A stretch of DNA of 64,000 bases from Streptococcus viridans (lineage in GTDB: Bacteria > Bacillota > Bacilli > Lactobacillales > Streptococcaceae). The position numbers were made by a program, and so were the translations under genes. Below, piece by piece: positions 53,041 through 62,164 of the stretch (positions are counted from its first letter, which is position 1; every line of letters begins with the position of its first letter). Under the pieces are notes generated by a model. It was not told the DNA's origin and searched no databases. It was given only the letters and a program-made list of their open reading frames with translations. The DNA lies in the NCBI RefSeq assembly GCF_900636365.1, contig NZ_LR134266.1, positions 1,377,501 through 1,441,500 of the forward strand. The letters are read 5' to 3'.

Positions 53041-53361
53041 TTACTCCCTAAATAACAATTCATCACAGAAAATACACTCTTCATCATTTTCACGACGTTG
53101 ACCATAGGAGTCTGTACAAACATGAAATCCATCATTGTAAATTCTTTGTAAATTTTCACGACCATTGCGATGGAATTTAGGGGAGCTGGTTTTCTCCACT
53201 TCTCCTAAGCGCTCTCTCAATTTATCATTTTCAAGACGGAGAGCAGTATTTTCCTCGACAATGAGTTTGAGATTTTTCTTAATGGCTTCAACCTCTGCTA
53301 ATGTAACTAGCAATTCCTGGGAGAAGCCATCCAAAGCATCAAATAATTCTTTTTTATTCAT
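53041..53361 (-). CDS. yabA: Replication initiation control protein YabA
   Basis: A 106-residue protein: N-terminal leucine-rich coiled coil (about 1-58) for tetramer formation, short linker, and C-terminal zinc domain with H80, C82, C96 and C99. In Bacillus YabA binds DnaA and the DnaN clamp and limits re-initiation. It lies 4 bp behind holB. Length and metal ligands are normal. Confidence 0.96.
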   Translation of the reverse strand: MNKKELFDALDGFSQELLVTLAEVEAIKKNLKLIVEENTALRLENDKLRERLGEVEKTSSPKFHRNGRENLQRIYNDGFHVCTDSYGQRRENDEECIFCDELLFRE

Positions 53362-53365
53362 CTCT

Positions 53366-54265
53366 TTACCTTCTATTTTTCAACTGTAGGACCATATACT
53401 CGAGAGCATTTTGAAAACTCACATTGCGTTCCCACATCTGTTTGGCCAAGACCAATTTTTCTAGATAGTCTCTTCCTAAGGACTGACCGATGGAGCGTGC
53501 AAAGAGCAATTCCAGCAAGCGAAAGGCTTGGGACTGCTTTTCTTTATCATCCGTCTCTTGAACCAAGCGAGAGACCAGTAAGTAGACATGCGGATCTGCT
53601 TTTAGACAAGCTGCGACGAAACGCTCACACTCTCTCGCCAGATCGAAAAAGGATGTATTCTCAGCGAGAATTTGGGCCTCTTGAAATCCTTGGCTAAAGT
53701 TGGCTAACAAATCTGCTTGTTGAAGCAAGAGACCTTCCTGAAGGAGATACTCTTTTAGGAAATCCTGGTTTTTCGGAAAATGGACCTGCTGCGCCCGACT
53801 TTTAATGGTCGGGAGAACCAGTTGCTCATCTGCTGTCAGCAGAAAGATATGAACTTCACTCTGAGGTTCTTCAATCACCTTGAGGAGGGAATTGGCTGCA
53901 TTGACATGCATCCGGTCTGCATCACAAATAATAAAGACTTGCTTGGATCCTTCGTAGCCTGACTGAGAAAAATGCTGGATCAAATCCCGAATCCGATCTG
54001 TTTTAATGATTTGATTGACCGGTCGGACAACCGTTACATCTGAGAATTCATCCTCTTCAATCAAGCGACAAGCCCGACAAGTCCCACAGGGCCAAACACC
54101 CTTCTTATCCGTACAAAAGAGACTTTGGGACAAAAGCTGGGCCATCTCAAAACTGCCAAAATCCCCTGTAAAGAGATAGGCATGGCTCAAGCGGTCTTGT
54201 TCTAAAATAGCTTGGAAGCGATCTACTAGCTGAGGTTGAAGTTTTTGCACTTGTTCTACCTTCAT
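53366..54265 (-). CDS. holB: DNA polymerase III delta' subunit
   Basis: A 299-residue clamp-loader subunit. The zinc cysteines are C51, C60, C63 and C66. The P-loop is degenerate ([10 protein letters not shown], no Lys), as expected of delta', which does not hydrolyse [22 protein letters not shown] (about 118-136) is the family's sensor region. The ATG overlaps the tmk stop in ATGA. Confidence 0.95.
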   Translation of the reverse strand: MKVEQVQKLQPQLVDRFQAILEQDRLSHAYLFTGDFGSFEMAQLLSQSLFCTDKKGVWPCGTCRACRLIEEDEFSDVTVVRPVNQIIKTDRIRDLIQHFSQSGYEGSKQVFIICDADRMHVNAANSLLKVIEEPQSEVHIFLLTADEQLVLPTIKSRAQQVHFPKNQDFLKEYLLQEGLLLQQADLLANFSQGFQEAQILAENTSFFDLARECERFVAACLKADPHVYLLVSRLVQETDDKEKQSQAFRLLELLFARSIGQSLGRDYLEKLVLAKQMWERNVSFQNALEYMVLQLKNRR

Positions 54266-54900
54266 TCACTGATCTCCAAGACTTCTTTGACTAGAACCCA
54301 AGTATCCTCGACCACCTTATCAAAAGGTTGACTGGCATCAATTTTCACCACCCGTTGTGGTTCTTTTTCGAGGATGGCCAGATAACCTTGGCGAACTTTC
54401 TGATGGAGACTGAGTCCTTCTAGATCCAGGCGATTGACTTCACGGCTAGTACTCTTAGCAATTCTCGCCAACCCTTCTTCTACATCGATGTCAAAGTAGA
54501 AGGTCCGATTGGGTTTCAGACCATCGGTCGCAAATTGGTTCAACCATTCAATATCTGCTACTGCTAATCCACGGCCAAAGCCTTGGTATGCTACCGAACT
54601 ATCGATAAAACGATCCATAATGACGAGCTTCCCTGCTTTCAAAGCTGGAAGGACACGTTCTGCCAAGTGTTGGCGACGACTAGCGATGTAAAGAAGCAAT
54701 TCTGTTTTGGGATCCATTTCCGTATGGGATGGATCTAGAATGACCTCGCGTATTTTTTCTGCTATTTCGACGCCCCCTGGTTCTCGCGTAGTGATATAGG
54801 CGATTCCTGCCTTTTCCAAGCGTGGTAACAAGGCTTCTAAAACGGAGGATTTCCCTGCGCCTTCTGGACCTTCAATTGAAATTAATGTTCCTTGTTTCAT
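54262..54900 (-). CDS. tmk: Thymidylate kinase
   Basis: A 212-residue kinase making dTDP from dTMP. P-loop [10 protein letters not shown] (about 10-19), TTREPGG (about 37), the DR(F) motif [13 protein letters not shown] (about 95) and the lid [11 protein letters not shown] (about 150). It leads the tmk-holB-yabA-rsmI cluster. The ribosome site is weak (GAGA close to the ATG). A TGGTAAAAT extended -10 at about 54956-54964 could be the promoter. Confidence 0.96.
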   Translation of the reverse strand: MKQGTLISIEGPEGAGKSSVLEALLPRLEKAGIAYITTREPGGVEIAEKIREVILDPSHTEMDPKTELLLYIASRRQHLAERVLPALKAGKLVIMDRFIDSSVAYQGFGRGLAVADIEWLNQFATDGLKPNRTFYFDIDVEEGLARIAKSTSREVNRLDLEGLSLHQKVRQGYLAILEKEPQRVVKIDASQPFDKVVEDTWVLVKEVLEISE

Positions 54901-55072
54901 TCTCTCATCTTAACTTTCTATGATTATTTCTCTTGCTTGTTTTACTTCCTCCTATTTTACCAAAAATAGGGGTAAAAATCCTGTTCGAATTCGTGAAAAT
55001 TGATGAAAATTATTTCCTATTTTTCATTTTTTTTGGTAAAATGTATGGTGAAAAACGATTAGGAGAACGAGC

Positions 55073-55960
55073 ATGTTTAAGGCAAAAAATATTCTAGCCA
55101 TTATTTTTGGAGCTGGCATTTTTTCTTTTGGAATCTTCTTTTTAGTCATTCCATTTCACTTTTATGAGGGAGGGGCTACAGGGATTACCTTGATTACCTA
55201 CTATCTCTTTAAAATTCCCGTTTCAGTCATGAACTTGGCTATCAATATTCCCCTCTTTTTCCTGGCCTGGAAATTACTGGGACTCCGCTCCCTCTATCTC
55301 AGTTTGATTGGAACTTTTTCGGTCTCTACTTGGATGGCCATCTTCGAGCTGATTCCTGGAAGTCATCATCTTCAAAATGCAGTCTTCACTGCTCTTGACG
55401 GAGATATCCTCCTAGCCTGTATCGGATCAGGGGTTATCCTTGGAACTGGGCTGGGGATTATCTTCAACGCTGGAGGAACAACAGGTGGAACCGATATTGT
55501 CGCACGTATCTTTAACAAGTACACGACACTTTCTATGGGACGCCTCATGTTGATTGTGGATGCCATCGTCTTGACAACTGTTTTGATCGTCTTTAAGGAC
55601 TTCCGAATTGCGGCCTACACCCTCCTCTTTATCCTGATTGACACCGTCGTCATTGATATCGTTGGTGAAGGAGGATTTGCAGGGAAAGGATTCCTCGTAG
55701 TGACTTCCAAACCAGATGAAATTGCCAAACAAATCACGACTGATTTGGGCCGAGGGGTCACATTCATGAACGGCATGGGCTATTATAGCCAACAAGAAAT
55801 GAAGATTATCTACTGCGTAGTCTCTCGGAATGAAATGAAACAAATGAAAGACTTGATTAATAAAATTGATCCATTTGCTTTCATTACCATTACAGAAGCC
55901 CACGAAATCCTAGGAGAAGGATTTACATTGGATACCAACAAGCAACCCATTGCTCGCTAA
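55073..55960 (+). CDS. YitT family membrane protein (DUF161/DUF2179)
   Basis: A 295-residue protein with five or six membrane segments (about 8-200) including GATGITLITYYLF and FNAGGTTGGTDIVARIFNKY, and a cytoplasmic C-terminal DUF2179 domain (about 205-285; VTSKPDEIAKQITTDLGRGVT). The family is widespread in Firmicutes; the function is unknown and transport is presumed. AGGAG lies 7 nt before the ATG. It is followed by a structured repeat whose last hairpin serves as terminator. Confidence 0.9.
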   Translation: MFKAKNILAIIFGAGIFSFGIFFLVIPFHFYEGGATGITLITYYLFKIPVSVMNLAINIPLFFLAWKLLGLRSLYLSLIGTFSVSTWMAIFELIPGSHHLQNAVFTALDGDILLACIGSGVILGTGLGIIFNAGGTTGGTDIVARIFNKYTTLSMGRLMLIVDAIVLTTVLIVFKDFRIAAYTLLFILIDTVVIDIVGEGGFAGKGFLVVTSKPDEIAKQITTDLGRGVTFMNGMGYYSQQEMKIIYCVVSRNEMKQMKDLINKIDPFAFITITEAHEILGEGFTLDTNKQPIAR

Positions 55961-55968
55961 AACAAAGG

Positions 55969-56106
55969 GAGAGTGGGACAGAAATCGGTAATTCGTTAGA
56001 ATTCGATTTCGTCGTCCCACCTCCGCACAGTAGAGCCCACTCAACCACTGCGTCTTGCTCGACGATCCAAAAAAATTAAGAGGCTAGGACTTTTGTCCCA
56101 GCCTCT
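55969..56106 (+). repeat. Structured intergenic repeat, copy A
   Basis: It begins GAGAGTGGGACAG behind the YitT gene. First hairpin: GTGGGAC...GTCCCAC with an inner AATCG/CGATT. Then a spacer, and a final hairpin GAGGCTAGGAC/GTCCCAGCCTC. It matches the reverse complement of 56942-57115 almost base for base, except that 37 nt of the middle hairpin are missing here. In the other direction the final hairpin plus T run serves as terminator for the CBS/ACT gene. Confidence 0.85.
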
Positions 56107-56116
56107 CTTTGTTTAT

Positions 56117-56773
56117 TTAAAATGCTTTTGCAGATGTGCGACTAATTTCATCCACACCAATACCATTTTCTTCAAATTTCTTCTTGATGACTTCTGTATC
56201 GGTAATGCCGTCAATTTGAACTTCAATGACCACACGATCATCTTTGGTTGGGATATTGACCGTATTGGAGATATTCAACCCTTCTTCTACGATCAAATGG
56301 ATGATTTTTTCAAGGACGCCCACCTTGTCTTCTGTCACAAAACGAACACGAACTCCTTCTTCTCCATAACCGGATACTTCGAGGAAGGCACGAAAAATAT
56401 CACGGTCGGTAATCACACCAGAAACTTGATCATTGTCTACAACCGGAAGAATCCCCACCTTGTTCTTATACATGAGATAGGTCGCATCTTCAAGGCTGGC
56501 AAATTTTGAGACAGTAATGACATCACGAAGCATGACGTCCTTAACTTTGGTTTTATTGAGCAGGTAGTTCATTTCAAAAATAGAAAGACTCGTTGCTTTT
56601 GATGGACTCGCTTCTGCAATCGTACCTTCTGTCACCAAACCGACCAATTTGTCATTTTCAATGACCGGCAAGCGGTGCAAGCCTTGTTCCCGCATCAAAT
56701 CTGCCGCATGAGCAATTGTTGTATCTGGACTAATATAGACTACTTTACGGGTCATAAAATCTTTAACAGCCAT
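56117..56773 (-). CDS. CBS-pair/ACT domain protein (AcuB-like)
   Basis: A 218-residue cytoplasmic sensor-like protein: CBS 1 (about 5-58, VKDFMTRKVVYIS...DKLVGLVTE), CBS 2 (about 76-130, VKDVMLRDVITVS...GVITDRDIF) and a C-terminal ACT domain (about 137-210). CBS pairs bind adenosine nucleotides and ACT domains bind amino acids. In Bacillus AcuB is tied to acetoin use; there is no acetoin gene nearby. The second of two close ATGs is used because AGGAG lies 7 nt before it. It lies between two inverted repeats and has a cre-like promoter. Confidence 0.85.
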   Translation of the reverse strand: MAVKDFMTRKVVYISPDTTIAHAADLMREQGLHRLPVIENDKLVGLVTEGTIAEASPSKATSLSIFEMNYLLNKTKVKDVMLRDVITVSKFASLEDATYLMYKNKVGILPVVDNDQVSGVITDRDIFRAFLEVSGYGEEGVRVRFVTEDKVGVLEKIIHLIVEEGLNISNTVNIPTKDDRVVIEVQIDGITDTEVIKKKFEENGIGVDEISRTSAKAF

Positions 56774-56802
56774 AACCATTCTCCTAAGCTTTTGTTAGTT
56801 TT

Positions 56803-56841
56803 ATTATACTTGATTTTTAGTGCTATTTCAAACGCTTTCAG
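56803..56841 (-). promoter_or_regulatory. Promoter of the CBS/ACT gene with a cre-like site
   Basis: TTGAAA (56826-56831) and TATAAT (56803-56808), 17-bp spacing, minus strand. The sequence at 56827-56841 (minus strand CTGAAAGCGTTTGAA) has two mismatches to the cre consensus and overlaps the -35 box. Confidence 0.65.
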
Positions 56842-56941
56842 CAGTTTTCTCTTGTTTTCAAAATTCAGAATTGCCTAATAATCCTTGCATTCATCCCTAT
56901 GAAAACTAAATTCTCTAATTGCAGATAAACTATTTTTAAAA

Positions 56942-57115
56942 AGGCTGGGACAAAAGTCCTAGCCTCTCAATTGTCTTTGGATTGTCGAGCAAGACGCAGT
57001 GGTTGAGTGGGCTCTACTACGCTGATTTCATCAGCTTTTACAGCCCTACTCAACTGTGCGGAGGTGGGACGACGAAATCGAATTCTAACGAATTACCGAT
57101 TTCTGTCCCACTCTC
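56942..57115 (-). repeat. Structured intergenic repeat, copy B (full length)
   Basis: Read on the minus strand behind livF, it has three hairpins: GTGGGAC...GTCCCAC; TTGAGT-GGGCT...AGCCC-ACTCAA with an inner GCTGAT/ATCAGC; and AGGCTAGGAC/GTCCCAGCCT followed by T residues, which terminates the liv operon. It is inverted relative to copy A at 55969-56106. Confidence 0.85.
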
Positions 57116-57123
57116 TTTATCCG

Positions 57124-57834
57124 TTATCCACCAAGGTAGGCCTTGCGGACATCTTCTGAGGCTAAGAGTTCTTTTCCTGTTCCGGACAGAACCACTTTTC
57201 CTGTTTCCAAAACATAACCGCGGTCTGCGATGGCAAGGGCCTTGTTGGCATTTTGCTCAATCAAGAGAACGGTTGTTCCTTGTTTTTGGATATCTTGGAT
57301 GATATCAAAGATTTCTTGGATAAAGATTGGAGCCAATCCCATAGAAGGTTCATCCAAAAGCAAGAGTTTTGGTGTTGACATAAGTGCACGACCCATTGCG
57401 AGCATTTGTTGTTCCCCACCAGATAGAGTAGCGGCGTCTTGGTTCTTCCGTTCTTCCAAACGTGGGAAACGTGAGAAGACTTTCTTCAAGTTAGCTTGAT
57501 TTTCTTCTCGATCTTTCTTCAAGAAAGCTCCCATTTCCAAGTTTTCCATAACAGTCAAGCCTGGAAAGACGTGGCGGCCTTCTGGAACTTGAGAGAGTCC
57601 AGCAGCTACAATTTTTTGAGCCGGAACCTTTTGAATCTCCTGACCCAAAAACTCAATTTTCCCAGTACTTGGACGCACCAAACCTGAAATGGTACGAAGA
57701 ATAGATGTTTTCCCAGCACCATTGGCACCGATAAGAGAAACAACTTCTCCTTCATTGACTTCGAAACTGACATCACGGACAGCCTGGATCATGCCATAGT
57801 GTACAGAAAGATTTTCAACTTTTAACATAGACAT
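57124..57834 (-). CDS. livF: Branched-chain amino acid ABC transporter ATPase LivF
   Basis: A 236-residue ATPase: GANGAGKT (about 38), LSGGEQQMLAMGRALM (about 138), LLLLDEPSMGLAP (about 158) and LLIEQNA H-loop region (about 193, Glu-Gln in place of His, as usual in LivF). It is one of two ATPases of the HAAT importer. The start codon overlaps the livG stop by one base (TAATG), with AGGAGG 9 nt upstream. Last gene of livJHMGF. Confidence 0.96.
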   Translation of the reverse strand: MSMLKVENLSVHYGMIQAVRDVSFEVNEGEVVSLIGANGAGKTSILRTISGLVRPSTGKIEFLGQEIQKVPAQKIVAAGLSQVPEGRHVFPGLTVMENLEMGAFLKKDREENQANLKKVFSRFPRLEERKNQDAATLSGGEQQMLAMGRALMSTPKLLLLDEPSMGLAPIFIQEIFDIIQDIQKQGTTVLLIEQNANKALAIADRGYVLETGKVVLSGTGKELLASEDVRKAYLGG

Positions 57835-58598
57835 TAGGCTTCACCTCCTAGATATGCTTCGATTACGCGTTTGTTATTCTTAATTTCCTCTGGCGTACCA
57901 TGGGCAATCAAACGACCATATTCCAATACATAAATCCGTTCTGTTACTTCCATGACCAAGCTCATATCGTGTTCGATCAGCATAATCGTAATATTAAATT
58001 CTTTTTGAATGCGACGGATCAATTGGGTCAATTCTGCTGTTTCTTGAGGGTTCATTCCTGCAGCAGGTTCATCCAAGAAGAGAATTTTTGGCTCTGTAGC
58101 AAGGGCACGAACGATCTCCAAGTGACGTTGTTGTCCGTAAGCTAAGTTCTTAGCCAAGGTATCTGCTTCTTTTTCCAAACCAAAAATGGCTAACAATTCA
58201 AGAGCTTTTGCTTTCAATGCTTCTTCATTTTTGTAATAGCTTGGCAAACGGAACAGACTAGCAAAGACATGTGGTTTGTGGTGATTGGCAAAGGCAATCA
58301 AGACATTGTCCAAAACGCTCAAATCTTTAAAGAGACGGATATTTTGGAAGGTCCGTCCAAGACCACCTGCAGCGATTTTATAAGGTGCTTTACCGTTTAA
58401 TAGGTGCCCATCTAAAGTAATGGTTCCTTCACTTGGTTCATATACTCCTGTTAGGAGGTTGAAGAGGGTTGTTTTACCGGCACCGTTGGGCCCGATCAAC
58501 CCAACCAATTCCCCTTCATTGAGTTCCATGGTCACATCCCCAACGGCTGTCAAACCACCAAAGTTTTTTGTTAAATTTTTTACTTCAAGAAGTGCCAT
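57834..58598 (-). CDS. livG: Branched-chain amino acid ABC transporter ATPase LivG
   Basis: A 254-residue ATPase: GPNGAGKTT (about 36), the long LivG insertion between Walker A and signature, AYGQQRHLEIVRAL (signature, about 150), LFLDEPAAGMNP (about 168) and MLIEHDMSLV (about 201). TAATG overlap with livM and AAGGAGG 7 nt before the start show translational coupling. Confidence 0.96.
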   Translation of the reverse strand: MALLEVKNLTKNFGGLTAVGDVTMELNEGELVGLIGPNGAGKTTLFNLLTGVYEPSEGTITLDGHLLNGKAPYKIAAGGLGRTFQNIRLFKDLSVLDNVLIAFANHHKPHVFASLFRLPSYYKNEEALKAKALELLAIFGLEKEADTLAKNLAYGQQRHLEIVRALATEPKILFLDEPAAGMNPQETAELTQLIRRIQKEFNITIMLIEHDMSLVMEVTERIYVLEYGRLIAHGTPEEIKNNKRVIEAYLGGEA

Positions 58599-59545
58599 TA
58601 GTTAGCCTCCTTTTTTGAGAGTAGTTTTTTCAAGCTAAATTCCCATGTTCCAAGAAGACCACCTGGACGGAAGATCATCACGAGAATCAAAGCCAATGAG
58701 TAAATGATCATACGGACGCTTGAGAAGTCTTGAAGCACCATGTTCAAGATCCCCAAGACGATGGCTGCCACAACTGTTCCTGACATCGATCCCAAACCAC
58801 CGAAAACGACAATGATCAAGACATTAATGGTATTGGTGAAAGAGTAATCTTTAGGAACAACGGAACCGATAAAGCCAGCTTGAAGAGATCCAGCAATCGC
58901 CGCTGTGATCGCACCAAATACAAAGGCAATAACTTTAACTTTTGTCGTGTTGATCCCAACAGATTCTGCTGCGATTTCATCTTCACGAACAGAAAGGGTA
59001 GAACGCCCAATTGGACTGCGTAAGAAGTTAATCGTAAAGATCGTTGTAATCACGACAAAGAGGTAAACCAATTGCCAGGTTGTAAAGGCTGGCAAACCAA
59101 GGATACCTGCGGCACCATTTGTTAGAGTACCACCATTGACAATCAAGATCCGGATAATTTCTGAAACCCCAAGTGTTGCAATCGCTAAGTAGTCTCCTTT
59201 CAACCGAAGGGTTGGAACCCCAACGATCAAGGCAACGAGACCTGCAATCAAGGCCCCTAAAACCATAGCGCCAAAGAAAGCTCCGTAGGTTGGTGATTTA
59301 GAACCGAGAATGGCTGCAGAGTAGGCACCAATGGCCATAAATCCGGCATGACCGAGTGAGAATTGACCTGAAAAACCAACGATGAGGTTCAAACCAACTG
59401 CAAGGATGATATTAATCCCGATTTGTTCCAAAATTTGGATATAGAAGAGGTTGAGGACACCTGCTGCAACCAAGACTTGGATCAAGGCAAAACCTGCGAT
59501 CAAAAGACCAAGCCAGACTAAATTCACTTTTAAATTTTGTTTCAT
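58598..59545 (-). CDS. livM: Branched-chain amino acid permease LivM
   Basis: A 315-residue permease with eight to nine membrane segments, including GLNLIVGFSGQFSLGHAGFMAIGAY (about 50-74; key feature SGQFSLGHAGF) and the ATPase-contact loop LRSPIGRSTLSVREDEIAAESVG (about 170). AAGGTG lies 6 nt before the ATG, and livH ends 3 bp before it. It forms the channel with LivH. Confidence 0.95.
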   Translation of the reverse strand: MKQNLKVNLVWLGLLIAGFALIQVLVAAGVLNLFYIQILEQIGINIILAVGLNLIVGFSGQFSLGHAGFMAIGAYSAAILGSKSPTYGAFFGAMVLGALIAGLVALIVGVPTLRLKGDYLAIATLGVSEIIRILIVNGGTLTNGAAGILGLPAFTTWQLVYLFVVITTIFTINFLRSPIGRSTLSVREDEIAAESVGINTTKVKVIAFVFGAITAAIAGSLQAGFIGSVVPKDYSFTNTINVLIIVVFGGLGSMSGTVVAAIVLGILNMVLQDFSSVRMIIYSLALILVMIFRPGGLLGTWEFSLKKLLSKKEAN

Positions 59546-59548
59546 GGC

Positions 59549-60418
59549 TTACACCTTCTCTTTCACATTTTTACCGAGGATACCTGCTGGACGGATGAGC
59601 AAGATCACAATCAAGATGGCATACACAATGGCATCACGGAAATCTGAGAGACCGATCGCTGTGGCGAAGGTTTCCAACAAACCGATAACAAATCCACCTA
59701 GGGCCGCACCTGGAATGATTCCGATTCCTCCAAGAACGGCTGCGACAAAGGCTTTGATCCCTGGTGTCATCCCCATCAAAGGTTCAATCGAGTTGTAATA
59801 CAAACCGATCAAAACACCACCAGCACCCGCTAAGGCTGATCCCAAAGCAAAGGTAAAGCTGATGGTCCGGTTTACGTTAATCCCCATCAATTGAGCAGCA
59901 TCGCTATCAACAGAAACGGCACGCATGGCTTTCCCCATCTTTGTCTTTTGGATAATAAATTGAAGAGCGACCATCAAGAAAATAGACACTCCTAAGATCA
60001 TCAACTGAATGTTAGAGATCGAAATGGGACCAAAATTGTAACGAACAGTTTCAATGACTTGTGGGAAGGAACGGGTATTTGCCCCTACAAAGAAGACCAT
60101 CCCGTATTCGAGCAAGAAGGAAACCCCGATGGCTGTAATCAAGGCTGCAATCCGAGTTGAATGGCGAAGCGGACGATAAGCCAAATATTCAATCACAACC
60201 CCTAAAATAGCTGTCCCGACCATAGCCAGAAGCAAGGCTACAAAGAAGTTAACCTTCAATGAGTTCAATAAGAAATATCCCATAAAGGCACCTACCATGT
60301 AGATATCCCCATGGGCAAAGTTGATCAATTTGATAATTCCATACACCATAGTATAACCAAGGGCCAAGAGTGCATAGACACTTCCCAAGATTAGACCGTT
60401 CACTAATTGCTGGAGCAT
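59549..60418 (-). CDS. livH: Branched-chain amino acid permease LivH
   Basis: A 289-residue permease with about eight membrane segments, beginning MLQQLVNGLILGSVYALLAL, with INFAHGDIYMVGA (about 32) and the contact loop TKMGKAMRAVSVDSDAAQLMGI (about 160). Two ATGs are possible; the second (60418) is used because AAAGG lies 9 nt before it and touches the first. It is separated from livJ by 81 bp containing a hairpin. Confidence 0.94.
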   Translation of the reverse strand: MLQQLVNGLILGSVYALLALGYTMVYGIIKLINFAHGDIYMVGAFMGYFLLNSLKVNFFVALLLAMVGTAILGVVIEYLAYRPLRHSTRIAALITAIGVSFLLEYGMVFFVGANTRSFPQVIETVRYNFGPISISNIQLMILGVSIFLMVALQFIIQKTKMGKAMRAVSVDSDAAQLMGINVNRTISFTFALGSALAGAGGVLIGLYYNSIEPLMGMTPGIKAFVAAVLGGIGIIPGAALGGFVIGLLETFATAIGLSDFRDAIVYAILIVILLIRPAGILGKNVKEKV

Positions 60419-60447
60419 TTGAACCATCCTTTCTAATAATAAAGAGC

Positions 60448-60477
60448 GAGGCCAGGAATTTTCATTCTCCCAGCCTC
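60448..60477 (-). terminator. Hairpin between livJ and livH
   Basis: Stem GAGGC-GGA-AAT/ATT-CC-GCCTC with G-U pairs and a one-base bulge, without a real T run. It probably lets livJ mRNA accumulate over livHMGF by processing or partial termination, as needed for an excess of binding protein. Confidence 0.5.
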
Positions 60478-60499
60478 TTGTACAAACAACAAATGATAA

Positions 60500-61657
60500 T
60501 TAAGGTTTAACCGACTCAACTGACTCAACTTTACCATCTTTTAAGCCAATCATAAGTGCAGATTTAACCGGATTATGGTCTTTGTCAATAGACATTGTAC
60601 CAGTAACACCTTCCAAGTCTTTCAACTTCGCAAGGTTGTCTTTCAATTCGACAGAGTTCTTAGCACCTTTAGATGCTTCTGCAACCATGTAAACTGAATC
60701 ATACGCCAAAGCCGCAAACATTGAAGGTTCTTCGTTGTATTTTGCTTTATAAGCTTCTACGAATTTCTTGGCTTTATCAGTCATTTCACCTTCAGTAGAG
60801 AATCCAGCTACGTAGTAGATGTCTGTAGCTGCAGCAGGTGTTGCTTGTTCAACGAATTTAGCATCGCTAAATCCATCACCACCAATGATTGGTTGTTTGA
60901 TTCCCATACCACGTGCTTGGTTTACGATTTTACCAGTTTCAGTGTAGTACCCTGGAAGGACAATCGCATCGAAGTCTTTGTCTTTGATTTTTGTAAGAGC
61001 AGCTTGGAAGTCTGTATCCTTAGATTGGAAAGTTTCTGTTGCTACGATTTCACCTTTATAAGATTTCTTAAAGGCTTCAGCAATCCCTTTAGCATAGTCA
61101 GATGAATTATCGTAATAAAGAACAACTTTCTTCGCTTTCAAGTTATCCATTGTATATTTAGCAATGATTTGTCCTTGGAAGCTATCGATGAAGGTTGCAC
61201 GGAAAAGGTAATCTTGACCTTTTGTCAAATTATCTTGTGTTGCTGATGGTGTTACCAATGGAACACCTGCTTTACCAGCATTCGCAACAGCTGCGGCAGT
61301 GGCACCTGAAGTAGCAGGTCCTACAAGAGCGTTCACTTTTGATTGAGTGACAAGGTTTGTAGTGATTGTAGCTGCTTCAGCTGTTTCAGATTTGTTATCT
61401 TTGTCTGTGACAACAATCTTCTTACCATCAGCTCCACCATTAGCATTGATTTCATCAACGGCTAATTGAGCACCTTTTTGTTCGGCACTACCATATGCTG
61501 CTACTTCACCAGTTTTTTCAAAGTTAAAACCGATTTTTAGTTCTTTGCCGATTTCGTTACCAGTTGTGTTTGAACCTGAAGTTGAAACTTCACCACAGGC
61601 CGCAAGAAGAGCGACACTTGCAATTGTTAAAAATGAAAGAGCAAATTTTTTCTTCAT
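60500..61657 (-). CDS. livJ: Branched-chain amino acid substrate-binding lipoprotein LivJ
   Basis: A 385-residue lipoprotein: lipobox LAAC with Cys21, then a periplasmic-binding fold of the Leu/Ile/Val type (FNFEKTGEVAAYGSAEQKG at about 44, VGPATSGATAAAV at about 115, PGYYTETGKIV at about 228). It catches leucine, isoleucine and valine for LivHMGF. AAGGAG lies 10 nt before the ATG. The promoter carries a CodY box, so the operon should be turned off when branched-chain amino acids are plentiful. Confidence 0.96.
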   Translation of the reverse strand: MKKKFALSFLTIASVALLAACGEVSTSGSNTTGNEIGKELKIGFNFEKTGEVAAYGSAEQKGAQLAVDEINANGGADGKKIVVTDKDNKSETAEAATITTNLVTQSKVNALVGPATSGATAAAVANAGKAGVPLVTPSATQDNLTKGQDYLFRATFIDSFQGQIIAKYTMDNLKAKKVVLYYDNSSDYAKGIAEAFKKSYKGEIVATETFQSKDTDFQAALTKIKDKDFDAIVLPGYYTETGKIVNQARGMGIKQPIIGGDGFSDAKFVEQATPAAATDIYYVAGFSTEGEMTDKAKKFVEAYKAKYNEEPSMFAALAYDSVYMVAEASKGAKNSVELKDNLAKLKDLEGVTGTMSIDKDHNPVKSALMIGLKDGKVESVESVKP

Positions 61658-61704
61658 TTGTAATAATCTCCTTAAATAAATCTAAAAAATAAATATATAT
61701 TAAG

Positions 61705-61733
61705 AATATACCGAATTATCTGAAAATTGTCAA
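61705..61733 (-). promoter_or_regulatory. livJ promoter with CodY box
   Basis: TTGACA (61728-61733) and TATATT (61705-61710), 17-bp spacing, minus strand. The spacer holds AATTTTCAGATAATT (61714-61728), 14 of 15 matches to the CodY consensus AATTTTCWGAAAATT. CodY bound there would cover the promoter. Confidence 0.85.
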
Positions 61734-61734
61734 C

Positions 61735-61766
61735 ATAAAAAACGCAATCTTCTAAATGATTGCGTT
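61735..61766 (-). terminator. Terminator of ylbG
   Basis: Stem AACGCAATC/GATTGCGTT with a loop that contains the ylbG stop codon, then six T on the minus strand. It ends next to the livJ -35 box. Confidence 0.85.
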
Positions 61767-62036
61767 TTCTACTCGTATTTCATCCTGTTGACGATGCAAA
61801 CTTCCTACAAAATCACGATCCAATTCTTGAATATGGCAAATTTGAACCTTCTTCACGAAGCGTTCCTTTTTTAATTGCTGCACGATTTCAAGGACTTGAG
61901 AACTATCGACATAGACCTGTACATAGCGCATTTTTTTGGAATGATAAATCACATCCCCAATTCCCTGTAATTTCTTTGCATCTCGATTATAATACAATTT
62001 TACAATTAAGCCTGTTCTAGCTTGCTTCTCAAACAT
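61752..62036 (-). CDS. ylbG: YlbG family protein (DUF2129)
   Basis: A 94-residue cytoplasmic protein beginning MFEKQARTGLIVKLYYNRD, with YHSKKMRYVQVYVD and the family end VQICHIQELDRDFVGSLHR. Function unknown; in Bacillus the YlbF/YmcA partners affect RNase Y, but YlbG itself is uncharacterised. AAAGGG stands 7 nt before the ATG. It lies between clpP and livJ, as in related streptococci. Confidence 0.9.
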   Translation of the reverse strand: MFEKQARTGLIVKLYYNRDAKKLQGIGDVIYHSKKMRYVQVYVDSSQVLEIVQQLKKERFVKKVQICHIQELDRDFVGSLHRQQDEIRVENAII

Positions 62037-62164
62037 ACACAATCCCTTTCTGCTTCTGTTACAAGTATAGCAAATTTCATGTAAAAATACTATCTTTTTC
62101 TAGAAAGTAAAGAGCACTAAAAAGCCTCCCCTATCATAGGAGAGGGCTTGGTGGTTAAGATTTC

